64,000 nucleotides of DNA from assembly GCA_965219305.1 (NCBI GenBank), contig OZ244725.1, positions 4,650,001 through 4,714,000 of the forward strand. The letters run 5' to 3'. Shown piece after piece: positions 53,647-61,752 of this stretch; position 1 is the stretch's first letter; every line of letters starts with the position of its first letter. Origin of the DNA: DATHTS01 sp965219305. GTDB taxonomy: Bacteria; Acidobacteriota; Blastocatellia; Pyrinomonadales; Pyrinomonadaceae. The translations under genes and the position numbers were made by a program. Below the pieces are notes generated by a model, which saw nothing but the letters and a program-made list of their open reading frames with translations, was not told where the DNA came from and did not search any database.

Positions 53647-54111
53647 TTACCAGATTGATTCGACCGCCGATTCATCGAATTCGATAAATTCGCCGTCCGG
53701 CAAAATATGAATTATCCGCGATGTGCCCTTCGCTTTCAATATCGGCGCGAGCATTCCGACGCGGTGACAATTCGCACGCGGCACTTTATGTTTCGTCAAA
53801 GGATAAGATTCCGAACACATAATAACGGTTTTGATTTCCGCCGCGATCTCCAGAATTCTTTCAACTCCGCGTTCTAAATCTTCCGTTTTCGCCACGACTT
53901 TCCCGCCGCATTCGGGCAGCCATTCGTAACCGATCCCGTTTTCGATCAAGTTCGCTTCTAAAACCTTCCCGTTAAACTGCACCCAACGCGAACGCGCCGC
54001 GCTTCGGACATCGCACAAAAAAGCGATCTCGAATTTCTGCAAAAGAGATAGAAAATATTTCCAATCGTGCCGTCCGTGTCCGATTGTATAAATTGTAATT
54101 GAATTTTTCAC
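53647..54111 (-). CDS. DUF488 family protein
   Basis: 154 residues if the GTG at 54111 is the start. A longer frame to 54177 overlaps the upstream gene by 52 bases and adds a non-conserved segment. Core motifs are ITIYTIGHGRHDW at the N-terminus, LCDVRSAARSRWVQFN (about 30-45) with the conserved Arg residues, VIMCSESYPLTKHK (near 95; the Cys-x-Glu of DUF488) and CHRVGM. Family members are linked to nucleic-acid metabolism but have no defined reaction. Confidence 0.88.
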   Translation of the reverse strand: MKNSITIYTIGHGRHDWKYFLSLLQKFEIAFLCDVRSAARSRWVQFNGKVLEANLIENGIGYEWLPECGGKVVAKTEDLERGVERILEIAAEIKTVIMCSESYPLTKHKVPRANCHRVGMLAPILKAKGTSRIIHILPDGEFIEFDESAVESIW

Positions 54112-54125
54112 AATAAAATTTGCGC

Positions 54126-54815
54126 TTACGGAATCGGCGTAGTTTCCGAACCGGAAACGGGCAGACAACTTTCGCATAAACCGCCGATTTCGACCGTTGC
54201 CGTAACGATATCGCTTTTTAAAACTTTCACTTTGATTTTCGACATTCCCTGACCTTCGATGATTTCGCCATTCTTATCAATAGCCCAATTATAAGTAATT
54301 TCATCCTGACTGCCGCCGCTGACAATCGCCTCAAATTCGATGATTTCGCCTTTTTTGACAATATGCGAAGGACCTTTTATCGAAAGCGTCGGACATTCCA
54401 AACATTCGGCGTAGCATTCTACACATTCGCTAACGGAAACTTGCGCCGTTTGCGTCTCACCGTTAAACCCGAACCCGTCATCAGCGGCGGCGGCGGCGAT
54501 CGTATAAGTTCCCGGTTTTACGCCGTTTAAATCCCAGTAAACATTCGCGCCCGTTCCGACGATATTTCCGCCCGAAACCGTGTAGCGAAAAATTGCCACA
54601 CCATTTTTCGCGCCCGGAGCTTCGGCGGAAACTTTAATTTTCATATCATCATCACAAACGGAATTTTTTGCATACGCCGGACAGGAAATCTTCACCGTCG
54701 TTTTATCCAAATCGAGCGATGCAACATCCACCGTCGCAAAAATCTCCGGCGCGCCGTAAGAAATAAAACCGAAAACGAACGCAGCGGACAATAGAAAAAT
54801 AATTATTTTTGTCAT
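54126..54815 (-). CDS. Secreted protein with PKD/Ig-like domains
   Basis: 229 residues. Signal peptide about 1-20 (FVFGFISYGA). A first beta-sandwich (about 35-128) contains ISCPAYAKNSVCDDDMKIKV and WDLNGVKPGTYTIAAAAAD. A Cys-rich link ECVECYAECLECP (130-142) joins a second, PKD-like beta-sandwich (145-215: FEAIVSGGSQDEITYNWAI). Such proteins mostly bind surfaces or structure the envelope. Family not further recognised. 14 bases upstream of the DUF488 gene, so co-transcription is likely. Confidence 0.75.
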   Translation of the reverse strand: MTKIIIFLLSAAFVFGFISYGAPEIFATVDVASLDLDKTTVKISCPAYAKNSVCDDDMKIKVSAEAPGAKNGVAIFRYTVSGGNIVGTGANVYWDLNGVKPGTYTIAAAAADDGFGFNGETQTAQVSVSECVECYAECLECPTLSIKGPSHIVKKGEIIEFEAIVSGGSQDEITYNWAIDKNGEIIEGQGMSKIKVKVLKSDIVTATVEIGGLCESCLPVSGSETTPIP

Positions 54816-55168
54816 TAATTTTGTTCGGAAAATAAATTATACGGATTTTATAACGAAACTGCTTTTTAAGACAAAAGTATTATTTCTCAAAATTTTTTGT
54901 AGTTTTTCAGAAAAGGCGGAACTTCGAGATCAAAATTAAAATATAACTAAACCGTTATTATATTCACAAATTCGTGTTTCTCCGATTCTTTGACGTTCTG
55001 TTCATTACAGTAGAAAAAAATATAACCGTAAAGAACAAAAAAAATACACAAAGACATCCAAAATTAGCTTAAAGTTTGTAAACATTTCTTATCTTAAAAA
55101 ATTATTGCACCTTGAGATGCAAGGCGCAATAAGAATGCGGGAAAGAATGACAATAATTTTTTTCCGCA
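54816..55168. other. AT-rich gene-free spacer
   Basis: 353 bases between the membrane zinc-finger protein gene and the PKD-like protein gene. Apart from the terminator at its right end (55102-55132) I see no open frame or recognisable RNA; the promoter of the PKD-like gene must lie here. Confidence 0.6.
55102..55132 (-). terminator. Terminator after the GYF/B-box membrane protein gene
   Basis: A 13-base stem (TTATTGCACCTTG with CAAGGCGCAATAA, one wobble) and a 5-base loop lie 36 bases past the stop; on the reverse strand the stem is followed by TTTTTTAAG. Confidence 0.85.
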
Positions 55169-56788
55169 TTATCCGTGGTAAATTCCCAATTTTTCTGATT
55201 TTTTGCCGATTGCGTAACCGAGAATACAGCAGAAAACTATCCATAAATAAAATGTTGCGAAACTCGTAACGGCAATCGCCGGAATGTTGCCGAACTGCGG
55301 AATTGTGAAGGCTGAAAGTGTAGTGTGTAAAATTACGGCGATGCAGATAAGCGCAGCGTCCAGTATTATCATCATCATCAAGATTTGCGCGTAATCCGAA
55401 CCGAGATTTTTTATCGTGTCCCAACCGATTTTAAGATTCATAGTCGCTGAAAACGAGTTCGTGTAACCGGCGACGGCACAAGCGGCGGGAATATAAAATA
55501 AGCCCCAGAGAAACGCCAGACCTGCGAGAATCACGAGCGGCAGAGCTTTTTTTCCGAGTTTTTGAATTATCTTGTTCATTTGCGCCTGCTGCGCTTCGGA
55601 CGATGATTCGGTGACTGAGTTGAGTTCTGAACGGCTGCTGTCATCAATCATTTTTTGCATATTTTGAAACTGCTGTTCCGAATTTGATATGCTGTTTTGT
55701 GACGATTCAATTTGCCGGTTTATACTTTCGGCGGGATTCTGCAATTGAGGTGCTTGCTGTAATTTATCAACATTGCCATTCATTCCGGGCATTGTCGTCG
55801 CCGCTGAATTTTGCCCGATACTTTGCATTTCGCTTTTTACCGAACCCAACATAAACCAACCGCCAAGAACGACGATTGCCAAAAATAATCCGAACGAAAC
55901 CAGATAAACGCCGATGCTTAGAAAAAACGGTTGAATAACGTCGTCCCACATTGAAAAATCATCGAAATCCGGCATAAAGTTGGTTTCGGTTTTCCACTGC
56001 GAAAAATTTTCGACCACATTTGCCAAAATTCCGAATATCAGCATATTGGCGAGCATAAAAGAAAAAACCGATGCGAAGATCATAAATGCTCCGCCCATCG
56101 CATACGCTTGTTGTCCGAGCGTAAAAAACATATACATTAACGCTCCGAAAACCAAACTGAGTTTGTATTTAAAAGGATGAGCCAACGCTCTGCCGAAATC
56201 ACCGAAGCCGAAATTTCCGGTCGGCTGCTGTTGCGGCTGAATTGGAAATCCATTCGCTTGGCGCGTAAAATCTTCATTTTGAACAGGGAAATCCGCCGTT
56301 TGAATAAATTGTGTTTCTCCGGTTAAAGATTTTACCAATGCGCCGCAAATCGGACAGAGTTTGCCCAAACTTTCAACATCTTGCGGACAAATTTCACAAA
56401 AATTATTAAAACACGTTTCGCAAATAAATTCGGCTTTCGATTCGGCGTGAATTACGCAAAATTCGGTCGTCGGCGATTCATCCTGAGAATACTGAGATTC
56501 ATCTGATTCAGGTGAGAAATTGATCGTTTGGATTTGCACATTTTTGTCTGCATTTTCGCCGCTGACGGCGGAAACCGGAATTTCGGGCGGCGCGACACCG
56601 ATTTCTTTCGCATTAAAAAAAGGTATCAGCGCCGGAACTTTGCCCGCTTCGAGCCAGCGCAAATTTCCCCGTCTGACTTTATCATTCGGTAAAAGTGCGT
56701 TCTCGCCGACCCACGTTGCGAGTTCGGAAAATGCCGCGTCGTAAATTTGCCCGTTGACTTCGGCTTGCCACATTTCGTTCGGATTCAT
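55169..56788 (-). CDS. Multispanning membrane protein with GYF_2-like and B-box-like zinc domains
   Basis: 539 residues. N-terminal GYF_2-like domain (about 5-55: WQAEVNGQIYDAAFSELATW, LRWLEAGKVPALIP). Cys/His zinc-finger cluster (about 108-147: CVIHAESKAEFICETCFNNF, CEICP, CPICG). Then about six membrane helices (220-535) interrupted by a Gln/Ser-rich loop with coiled-coil character (315-405). The C-terminal helices resemble Yip1-like bundles only loosely. Probably an envelope scaffold; no enzymatic motif. Monocistronic. Confidence 0.78.
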   Translation of the reverse strand: MNPNEMWQAEVNGQIYDAAFSELATWVGENALLPNDKVRRGNLRWLEAGKVPALIPFFNAKEIGVAPPEIPVSAVSGENADKNVQIQTINFSPESDESQYSQDESPTTEFCVIHAESKAEFICETCFNNFCEICPQDVESLGKLCPICGALVKSLTGETQFIQTADFPVQNEDFTRQANGFPIQPQQQPTGNFGFGDFGRALAHPFKYKLSLVFGALMYMFFTLGQQAYAMGGAFMIFASVFSFMLANMLIFGILANVVENFSQWKTETNFMPDFDDFSMWDDVIQPFFLSIGVYLVSFGLFLAIVVLGGWFMLGSVKSEMQSIGQNSAATTMPGMNGNVDKLQQAPQLQNPAESINRQIESSQNSISNSEQQFQNMQKMIDDSSRSELNSVTESSSEAQQAQMNKIIQKLGKKALPLVILAGLAFLWGLFYIPAACAVAGYTNSFSATMNLKIGWDTIKNLGSDYAQILMMMIILDAALICIAVILHTTLSAFTIPQFGNIPAIAVTSFATFYLWIVFCCILGYAIGKKSEKLGIYHG

Positions 56789-56960
56789 AATTTATGATTT
56801 CTAACATTCGTCTGCTGATTTTAAGAACTCTGCCCGCAACCAAATGCGAAAATACGCCAAAAGATCACTTTCAATTTTTTAGAAAAACGGATTAACTTTT
56901 ACTCGATTAAAAAATCTTTTATTCATATCATTCGCGTTTATTAGCGGGAAATTTTCTCGA

Positions 56961-58796
56961 TCAAGCTACGCTTCTGAGATGTGCGGGTTGCTCATTCGGC
57001 TTATCATTTTTCCGCAGTTTTACCGTTCCGATTCCGATCTGTCCGTCGTTACAGGCTTCGACCAACGCTTCGACGACTTTTCCGTCATAACGAGTTCCGA
57101 CGAAAGTTCCGATTCGCTCAAGCGCGGCTTTGAGTTCCATTCCTTTTGAATACGGGCGGTCAATCGTCATCGCATCAAAAGTATCGGCAACCGACACGAT
57201 TTTCGCCTGCAAAGGAATTTGGTCGCCTTTCAAACCTTGCGGATAACCTTGCCCGTTAATCATTTCGTGGTGCATATACATTCCGGGCAAAAAATCTTTC
57301 ATCGCCGGGATGTTTTTCATAATTTTGTAGCCTTGCTGCGGGTGCGTTTTCATTATCTCGTATTCTTCATCGGTCAATGCAGACGGTTTTTTCAATATCG
57401 AATCGTCAATTCCGATCTTGCCGACATCGTGCAAAAGTGCCGAAATTCTCAATGTTTCCAGTTCTTTTTCATCTAATCCGAGACGCTGACCGATAGCGAC
57501 CGAAACGCGGCAGACTCTCTCGGAATGTCCGCGCGTATAGCGGTCTTTCCCGTCAATCGCGGCGGCTAACGCTTTAACCGTGCCGACGAAAAGTTCGTGA
57601 TTTTCCCTGGCGGCTTTAGCAAGATTAGCGATGTGTTCTTCGAGTTCGCCGCTCATCGTGTTAAATGCTTCGCCGAGCGTGTTGATTTCCTTGATTTTTA
57701 ACGGTTTTATACGAGACGAAAGATCTCCCGAAGCAATTTTTTTCGCCGCCGAAACCAGATTTTGCAGAGGTTTAGTCAACTGACGCGCGAGAATAAATCC
57801 GACGATGACAGCTAAAATTGCAAAAGCCAAACTTATCATCCAAGTGTAAAAACGCATTTCGCCGACCGATGCTAACGCTCTGTTTTCACTCTGCATAACA
57901 ATTACGCCGAATTTTATCTGTTTTCCGAAATCGGCGGTTGAATAACTGCCGAGCATTTTGTAATTTTCGCCGTTGTATTCTGTTTCAAACGGCATCAATG
58001 CCGATTGAATTTGGTCTTTTGTCGCGTGCCATTCCTGCACTATTCTCAAATTTGAAAAATTTCGCCGCGCCGCTACAATTTGTTTGTCAGGATGAAAAAC
58101 CGCGCGACCTTCTTCGTCAACTACAAAAATTATCGGCAATCCGCTCTGCCACAAATCCGCTTCGCTTGACGGCATTGATTCCGTCATTATCGTCTGCAAT
58201 TCGCGGAGAGAAACTAACGCCGTAACCGTCGCCGCAAGCTCTCCCTGAATAAAAACAGGCGAAACAACCGGCAGAACGATTTCGCCGTTACCTTCAATCT
58301 GTTGCGGACTGCCGTAAATTAATTTTTTTTCTTTGAAATTCCCGGAAACCTGTGCGGAGAGTTTTTCAACTTCTGTGCGGCTGATCTGTTCGGCGCGAAA
58401 AACGCTCAACGATTCGCCGACCGCCGGTTTGATAAAAAGCGCAGTAAGATTCGGGTTTTCCTTTAGAACCTGGCTGATTCTCTCTTCAGTGCGAACACTG
58501 AACATCGCATTTGCGTCGCCGGTTAACTCAAAGGCATCGGCAAAATTTCTGACGAGTTCGCCGTAACGCTGCCCGAACATTTCAATTTGCCGTGCTTTAT
58601 CCTGAACGAGTTGTGTTTGATAACGACCCTCGACCGCGCGAAGTTCCGCCGCACTTCTGCCGGATAAAAACCATCCGGTTAAAACCAGCGGCACGAGTCC
58701 AATCGCTAATATCGCGCAGACTACGAAAAATGTTAAACCGATATTTTTTAATTTAGAGGGCATTTGAGTAGGACGCGAAGAATTTCGCTTACTCAA
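56961..58796 (-). CDS. Membrane receptor with HAMP and HD-GYP domain (cyclic di-GMP phosphodiesterase)
   Basis: 611 residues. Membrane helix 17-45, extracytoplasmic Cache-like sensor (about 60-320), second helix (about 325-350), HAMP (352-400: RQLTKPLQNLVSAAKKIASG), and HD-GYP domain (415-590). In the last, RYTRGHSERV, LLHDVGKIGIDDSIL, HPQQGYKI, MHHEMINGQGYPQGL and VSVADTFDAM supply the expected metal ligands and GYP motif. Predicted to hydrolyse cyclic di-GMP in response to a periplasmic signal. The N-terminal basic segment precedes the first helix. Confidence 0.93.
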   Translation of the reverse strand: MSKRNSSRPTQMPSKLKNIGLTFFVVCAILAIGLVPLVLTGWFLSGRSAAELRAVEGRYQTQLVQDKARQIEMFGQRYGELVRNFADAFELTGDANAMFSVRTEERISQVLKENPNLTALFIKPAVGESLSVFRAEQISRTEVEKLSAQVSGNFKEKKLIYGSPQQIEGNGEIVLPVVSPVFIQGELAATVTALVSLRELQTIMTESMPSSEADLWQSGLPIIFVVDEEGRAVFHPDKQIVAARRNFSNLRIVQEWHATKDQIQSALMPFETEYNGENYKMLGSYSTADFGKQIKFGVIVMQSENRALASVGEMRFYTWMISLAFAILAVIVGFILARQLTKPLQNLVSAAKKIASGDLSSRIKPLKIKEINTLGEAFNTMSGELEEHIANLAKAARENHELFVGTVKALAAAIDGKDRYTRGHSERVCRVSVAIGQRLGLDEKELETLRISALLHDVGKIGIDDSILKKPSALTDEEYEIMKTHPQQGYKIMKNIPAMKDFLPGMYMHHEMINGQGYPQGLKGDQIPLQAKIVSVADTFDAMTIDRPYSKGMELKAALERIGTFVGTRYDGKVVEALVEACNDGQIGIGTVKLRKNDKPNEQPAHLRSVA

Positions 58797-58872
58797 TTCT
58801 ATGATAATTCGTAAATAAAATCAACAAGTTTTAACAAAAGTAAAAGCTTTTTCACTTTTGCTTTTTTAACGC

Positions 58873-59022
58873 GAGTTCGACATAAGAAAAGTGAATCCTG
58901 GAAAGTAGAAATTTGCCCACGAAACAAACGAAAAATACGAAAAAAAGAAAGATTAAACAGCTTTTGTCTTAAATTTCGTTTCTTTAGTGTGTTTCGTGGA
59001 CAAAAACTTTTATGTCGAACTC
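58873..59022. repeat. CACGAA-type palindromic repeat near the IS element
   Basis: Outer arms GAGTTCGACATAA (58873-58885) and TTATGTCGAACTC (59010-59022) are perfect. Inner arms TTTGCCCACGAAACAA (58912-58927) and GTGTTTCGTGGACAAA (58989-59004) differ at two positions. Related in motif to 52122-52227. It lies 40 bases outside the left end of the IS630 element. Confidence 0.82.
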
Positions 59023-59097
59023 AGGTTTTTTTATTAAAAGTGCTAAAACTTTTAATAATTAAGTAGTTTGCCAAAAATGTATTAAACTATCTGCACT

Positions 59098-59529
59098 ATG
59101 GGCAGAATTATCAAAGTTGAATTAGATGACGATCTCCGAAAAGAACTGGAAAAAGGCTATCGAAATGGTCAAAGTCATGCTTTTCGCACTCGATGTCAGA
59201 TGGTCTTGTTAAAAAGCGAAGGACGCAAATCAAAAGACATTGCCTCATTTTTAGGGTTTTGTCAGCAAGCTGTCAATAATTGGCTCAAGCGATATAAAGC
59301 CGAAGGTATCGAGGGTTTAAAAGTCAGGGCAGGACGCGGACGACCCGCGATCTTGTCTCGAACCGAAGACTTGGAAGCTGTCAAAAAAGCCGTCCGGAAA
59401 CATCGGCAGCGAATTTCGATTGCCAAAGTCGAATTGGAAACTACTCTCGGAAAAGAGTTTTCTAATCGAACTTTAAATCGGTATCTAAAAAATTTAACTG
59501 CCGATATAAGCGAATTCCGAGACGTTTGA
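59098..59529 (+). CDS. IS630 transposase, N-terminal frame (orfA)
   Basis: 143 residues in the zero frame. Paired helix-turn-helix DNA-binding region: SHAFRTRCQMVLLKSEGRKS, IASFLGFCQQAVNNWLKRYK and the linker KVRAGRGRPAILS (about 20-85). The last residues (after YLKN near residue 131) are not family-like. At 59486-59493 the sequence CTAAAAAAT gives the slippery heptamer A-AAA-AAT. A -1 shift there continues as YLKKFNCRYKRIPRRLKN into orfB, restoring a normal 342-residue IS630 transposase. Confidence 0.88.
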   Translation: MGRIIKVELDDDLRKELEKGYRNGQSHAFRTRCQMVLLKSEGRKSKDIASFLGFCQQAVNNWLKRYKAEGIEGLKVRAGRGRPAILSRTEDLEAVKKAVRKHRQRISIAKVELETTLGKEFSNRTLNRYLKNLTADISEFRDV

Positions 59530-60125
59530 AAAATAAAGAAAATGAAGTAGTTTATGAACATAAAGTTGACATTTTAAGAGAGTTGGAAAATTTGTCCGAG
59601 CAAGAAATAATAGATTTGTATTACTCGGATGAAAGCAAAGTCAGCTTAACTCCGTGTGTTCCATATGGTTGGCAATTTCCCGATGAAGAAGTTTTTATGC
59701 CGACGCAAAAAGGTGCGGGCTTAAATTGTTTTGCTCTCTTAAAAAGAAATAACGAGTGTTTGATTGAAACCACGACCGAGAATATCAACAGTCAATTCGT
59801 TTTTGAAAGGTTGGAAGAATTATCAACCAAATTGAAAAAGCTGACGGTCGTAGTTTTAGATAATGCTCGAATTCATACTTCAAACCTTATCAAAGAACGC
59901 CTCGCAGTGTGGCAAGCAAGAGGATTGTATCTCTTTTATTTGCCGAGATATTCGCCGCATTTGAATATTGTTGAAATATTGTGGCGAAAGTTAAAATATG
60001 AATGGTTAAGTCCGGGTGATTATCAAGCTAAAGAAAATTTGTTCTACCAAATCAGATTAGCTTTGAAAGCAGTCGGACAGAGTTTATTAATTAAGTTTTC
60101 AAAATTTAGACTTACTTTAACTTAA
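59526..60125 (+). CDS. IS630 transposase, catalytic frame (orfB)
   Basis: The catalytic DDE domain in the -1 frame. Acidic residues appear in YYSDESKVSL, VVVLDNARIHTS and YSPHLNIVEILWRKLK, with PYGWQF as the usual tryptophan motif, so the active site is complete. The frame has a TTG at 59526 but is open further upstream to the slippery site, so it is most likely made as a frameshift fusion with orfA rather than from its own start. Confidence 0.88.
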   Translation: MKNKENEVVYEHKVDILRELENLSEQEIIDLYYSDESKVSLTPCVPYGWQFPDEEVFMPTQKGAGLNCFALLKRNNECLIETTTENINSQFVFERLEELSTKLKKLTVVVLDNARIHTSNLIKERLAVWQARGLYLFYLPRYSPHLNIVEILWRKLKYEWLSPGDYQAKENLFYQIRLALKAVGQSLLIKFSKFRLTLT

Positions 60126-60261
60126 ATATGTCCGACTACTTATAAAGAGAGATTTAATGAAAGGTGCAAATACGAATTTCTCAAAATATCTACAACCATT
60201 TAATATCAACTTTTTTTGGATTTCATTGACAATAAATCAATTTCCAAATAAATTTAAAACA

Positions 60262-61659
60262 GTGCTGAGACTCATATTAAAATTCGAATCGGGAACGCTG
60301 ATTTTAGAAAACGCCGATCAGAATATGGAAGTGCCGAAAGATTTCCTCTGGGACGAACGCACGCGCCAATTCCGCGCTCCTGCCTTTAGATACAGGCAAA
60401 TAATCATTGATCTTATAAAAAACAAAACCGTTTACACGGACGAAGCGAAAAATTACGACACGTTCGATTTTCGGCAGAAATTTCGTCTTGAACCGAGACC
60501 TTTTCAAACAGAATCGGTCAATAATTGGAAAGCAAACAACCGTTGCGGCGTAATCGTCTTGCCGACCGGCGCGGGCAAAACTCACGTTGCGACAATGGCG
60601 ATCGAAATCTGCGGACGGCAGACGCTCGTCGTCGTGCCGACGCTCGATCTGATGAATCAATGGTTCGATCATCTGACGACCGCGTTCAACGCCGAAGTCG
60701 GCTTGATCGGCGGCGGTTTCTACGAGATCGGCGCGATCACCGTTACGACTTACGCATCGGCATTTCGTCATCAGGAACGCATCGGCAATCAGTTCGGTTT
60801 GATAATCTTCGACGAATGTCATCACTTACCCGGCGAAGGCTACAAATACGCCGCCGAATTCGCGCTCGCGCCGTTTCGCTTGGGTTTGTCCGCCACGCCC
60901 GAACGCGGCGACGAAGGTGAAGACGAACTCGAACGCTTGATCGGCGAAACCGTCTATAGATTGGAAGCGCAGGAAATCGCGGGCGAATATCTCGCCGATT
61001 ACATCATCGAAAAGATCGAAGTTGATCTGACCGACGACGAAAAACACGAATACGAAACGGAATACGAAATCTACCGCAGCTTCAAACGCAAACGCGGACT
61101 TTTCGGCAAAAACGGCTGGAATCAATTCTTATATCAAAGCGCGGTCAGCGAAGAAGGCAGACGCGCGATGAAAGCCTATCAACTCTCAAAAAAGATCGCC
61201 CTCGGCACGACCGCGAAGCTGCAAGTCCTAAAAGATTTATTAACGCGCCACAAAAAGGACAAAGTCCTGATCTTCACACACGAAAACGAAGCCGTCTACA
61301 AAATCTCGAACGATTATTTAATTCCCGCCATCACGCACGAAACCAACATCAAGGAACGCAAATTCTGGCTCGAAGCCTTCAACAATGGACAAGTTCTCGC
61401 CCTCGCCACCTCGAAAGTCCTCAACGAAGGTGTCAACATCCCCGACGCATCGGTCGCAATCATCCTTTCCGGCTCAGGTTCATCGAGAGAACACATCCAA
61501 CGCCTCGGCAGAATCCTCCGCAAAAAAGGCGACAAACAAGCCGTTCTCTACGAAGTAATCACCAGAAACACCGCCGAAGAACACATCAGCAAACGCCGCA
61601 CCGATTCGCGCCAATTCCAAAACGCAAAGGGAAATGACAACCGGAAATTGTTCAACTAA
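60262..61659 (+). CDS. XPB-like SF2 DEAD/DEAH helicase
   Basis: 465 residues from GTG 60262; the frame opens at ATG 60157, only 17 bases from the IS end, but the extra 35 residues are AT-rich and unlike the family. N-terminal XPB-type damage-recognition-like domain (FESGTLILENADQNMEVPKD, WDERTRQFRAPAFRYRQII); RecA-like domain 1 with Walker A VLPTGAGKTHVA, Walker B IIFDECHH and SATP; domain 2 with VLIFTHENEAVY, TSKVLNEGVNIPDASV and QRLGRILRKKG. ATP-dependent DNA translocase. Located 93 bases before dndC, so probably part of the modification/defence island. Confidence 0.9.
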   Translation: MLRLILKFESGTLILENADQNMEVPKDFLWDERTRQFRAPAFRYRQIIIDLIKNKTVYTDEAKNYDTFDFRQKFRLEPRPFQTESVNNWKANNRCGVIVLPTGAGKTHVATMAIEICGRQTLVVVPTLDLMNQWFDHLTTAFNAEVGLIGGGFYEIGAITVTTYASAFRHQERIGNQFGLIIFDECHHLPGEGYKYAAEFALAPFRLGLSATPERGDEGEDELERLIGETVYRLEAQEIAGEYLADYIIEKIEVDLTDDEKHEYETEYEIYRSFKRKRGLFGKNGWNQFLYQSAVSEEGRRAMKAYQLSKKIALGTTAKLQVLKDLLTRHKKDKVLIFTHENEAVYKISNDYLIPAITHETNIKERKFWLEAFNNGQVLALATSKVLNEGVNIPDASVAIILSGSGSSREHIQRLGRILRKKGDKQAVLYEVITRNTAEEHISKRRTDSRQFQNAKGNDNRKLFN

Positions 61660-61752
61660 GAACGAAACTTCTTGATTTCGCAAAATTTATAAGCTATTCT
61701 CTTTTAAGTAAATTTAACTCAGTCTCTTAATCCAAAACGAAAGGAAAAATCT

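Larger units (their letters stand above)
59062..60140 (+). mobile_element. IS630-family insertion sequence
   Basis: About 1079 bases starting AGTAGT and ending ACTACT, flanked on both sides by TA (59060-59061 and 60141-60142), the usual IS630/Tc1 target duplication. Imperfect terminal repeats extend about 28 bases inward. It contains one transposase gene in two overlapping frames. AT-rich compared with neighbours. It sits between the HD-GYP gene and the DNA-modification island. Confidence 0.88.

Noticed and set aside
59526..59528. Independent TTG start for the IS630 catalytic frame
   Set aside because: The frame is open upstream to a canonical -1 slippery site and the conserved sequence continues across it, so a frameshift fusion explains it better.
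60157..60261. N-terminal extension of the helicase from ATG 60157
   Set aside because: AT-rich, non-family sequence directly abutting the IS end; GTG 60262 precedes the conserved domain. It is kept as an alternative because an AGAGAG-like site precedes 60157.
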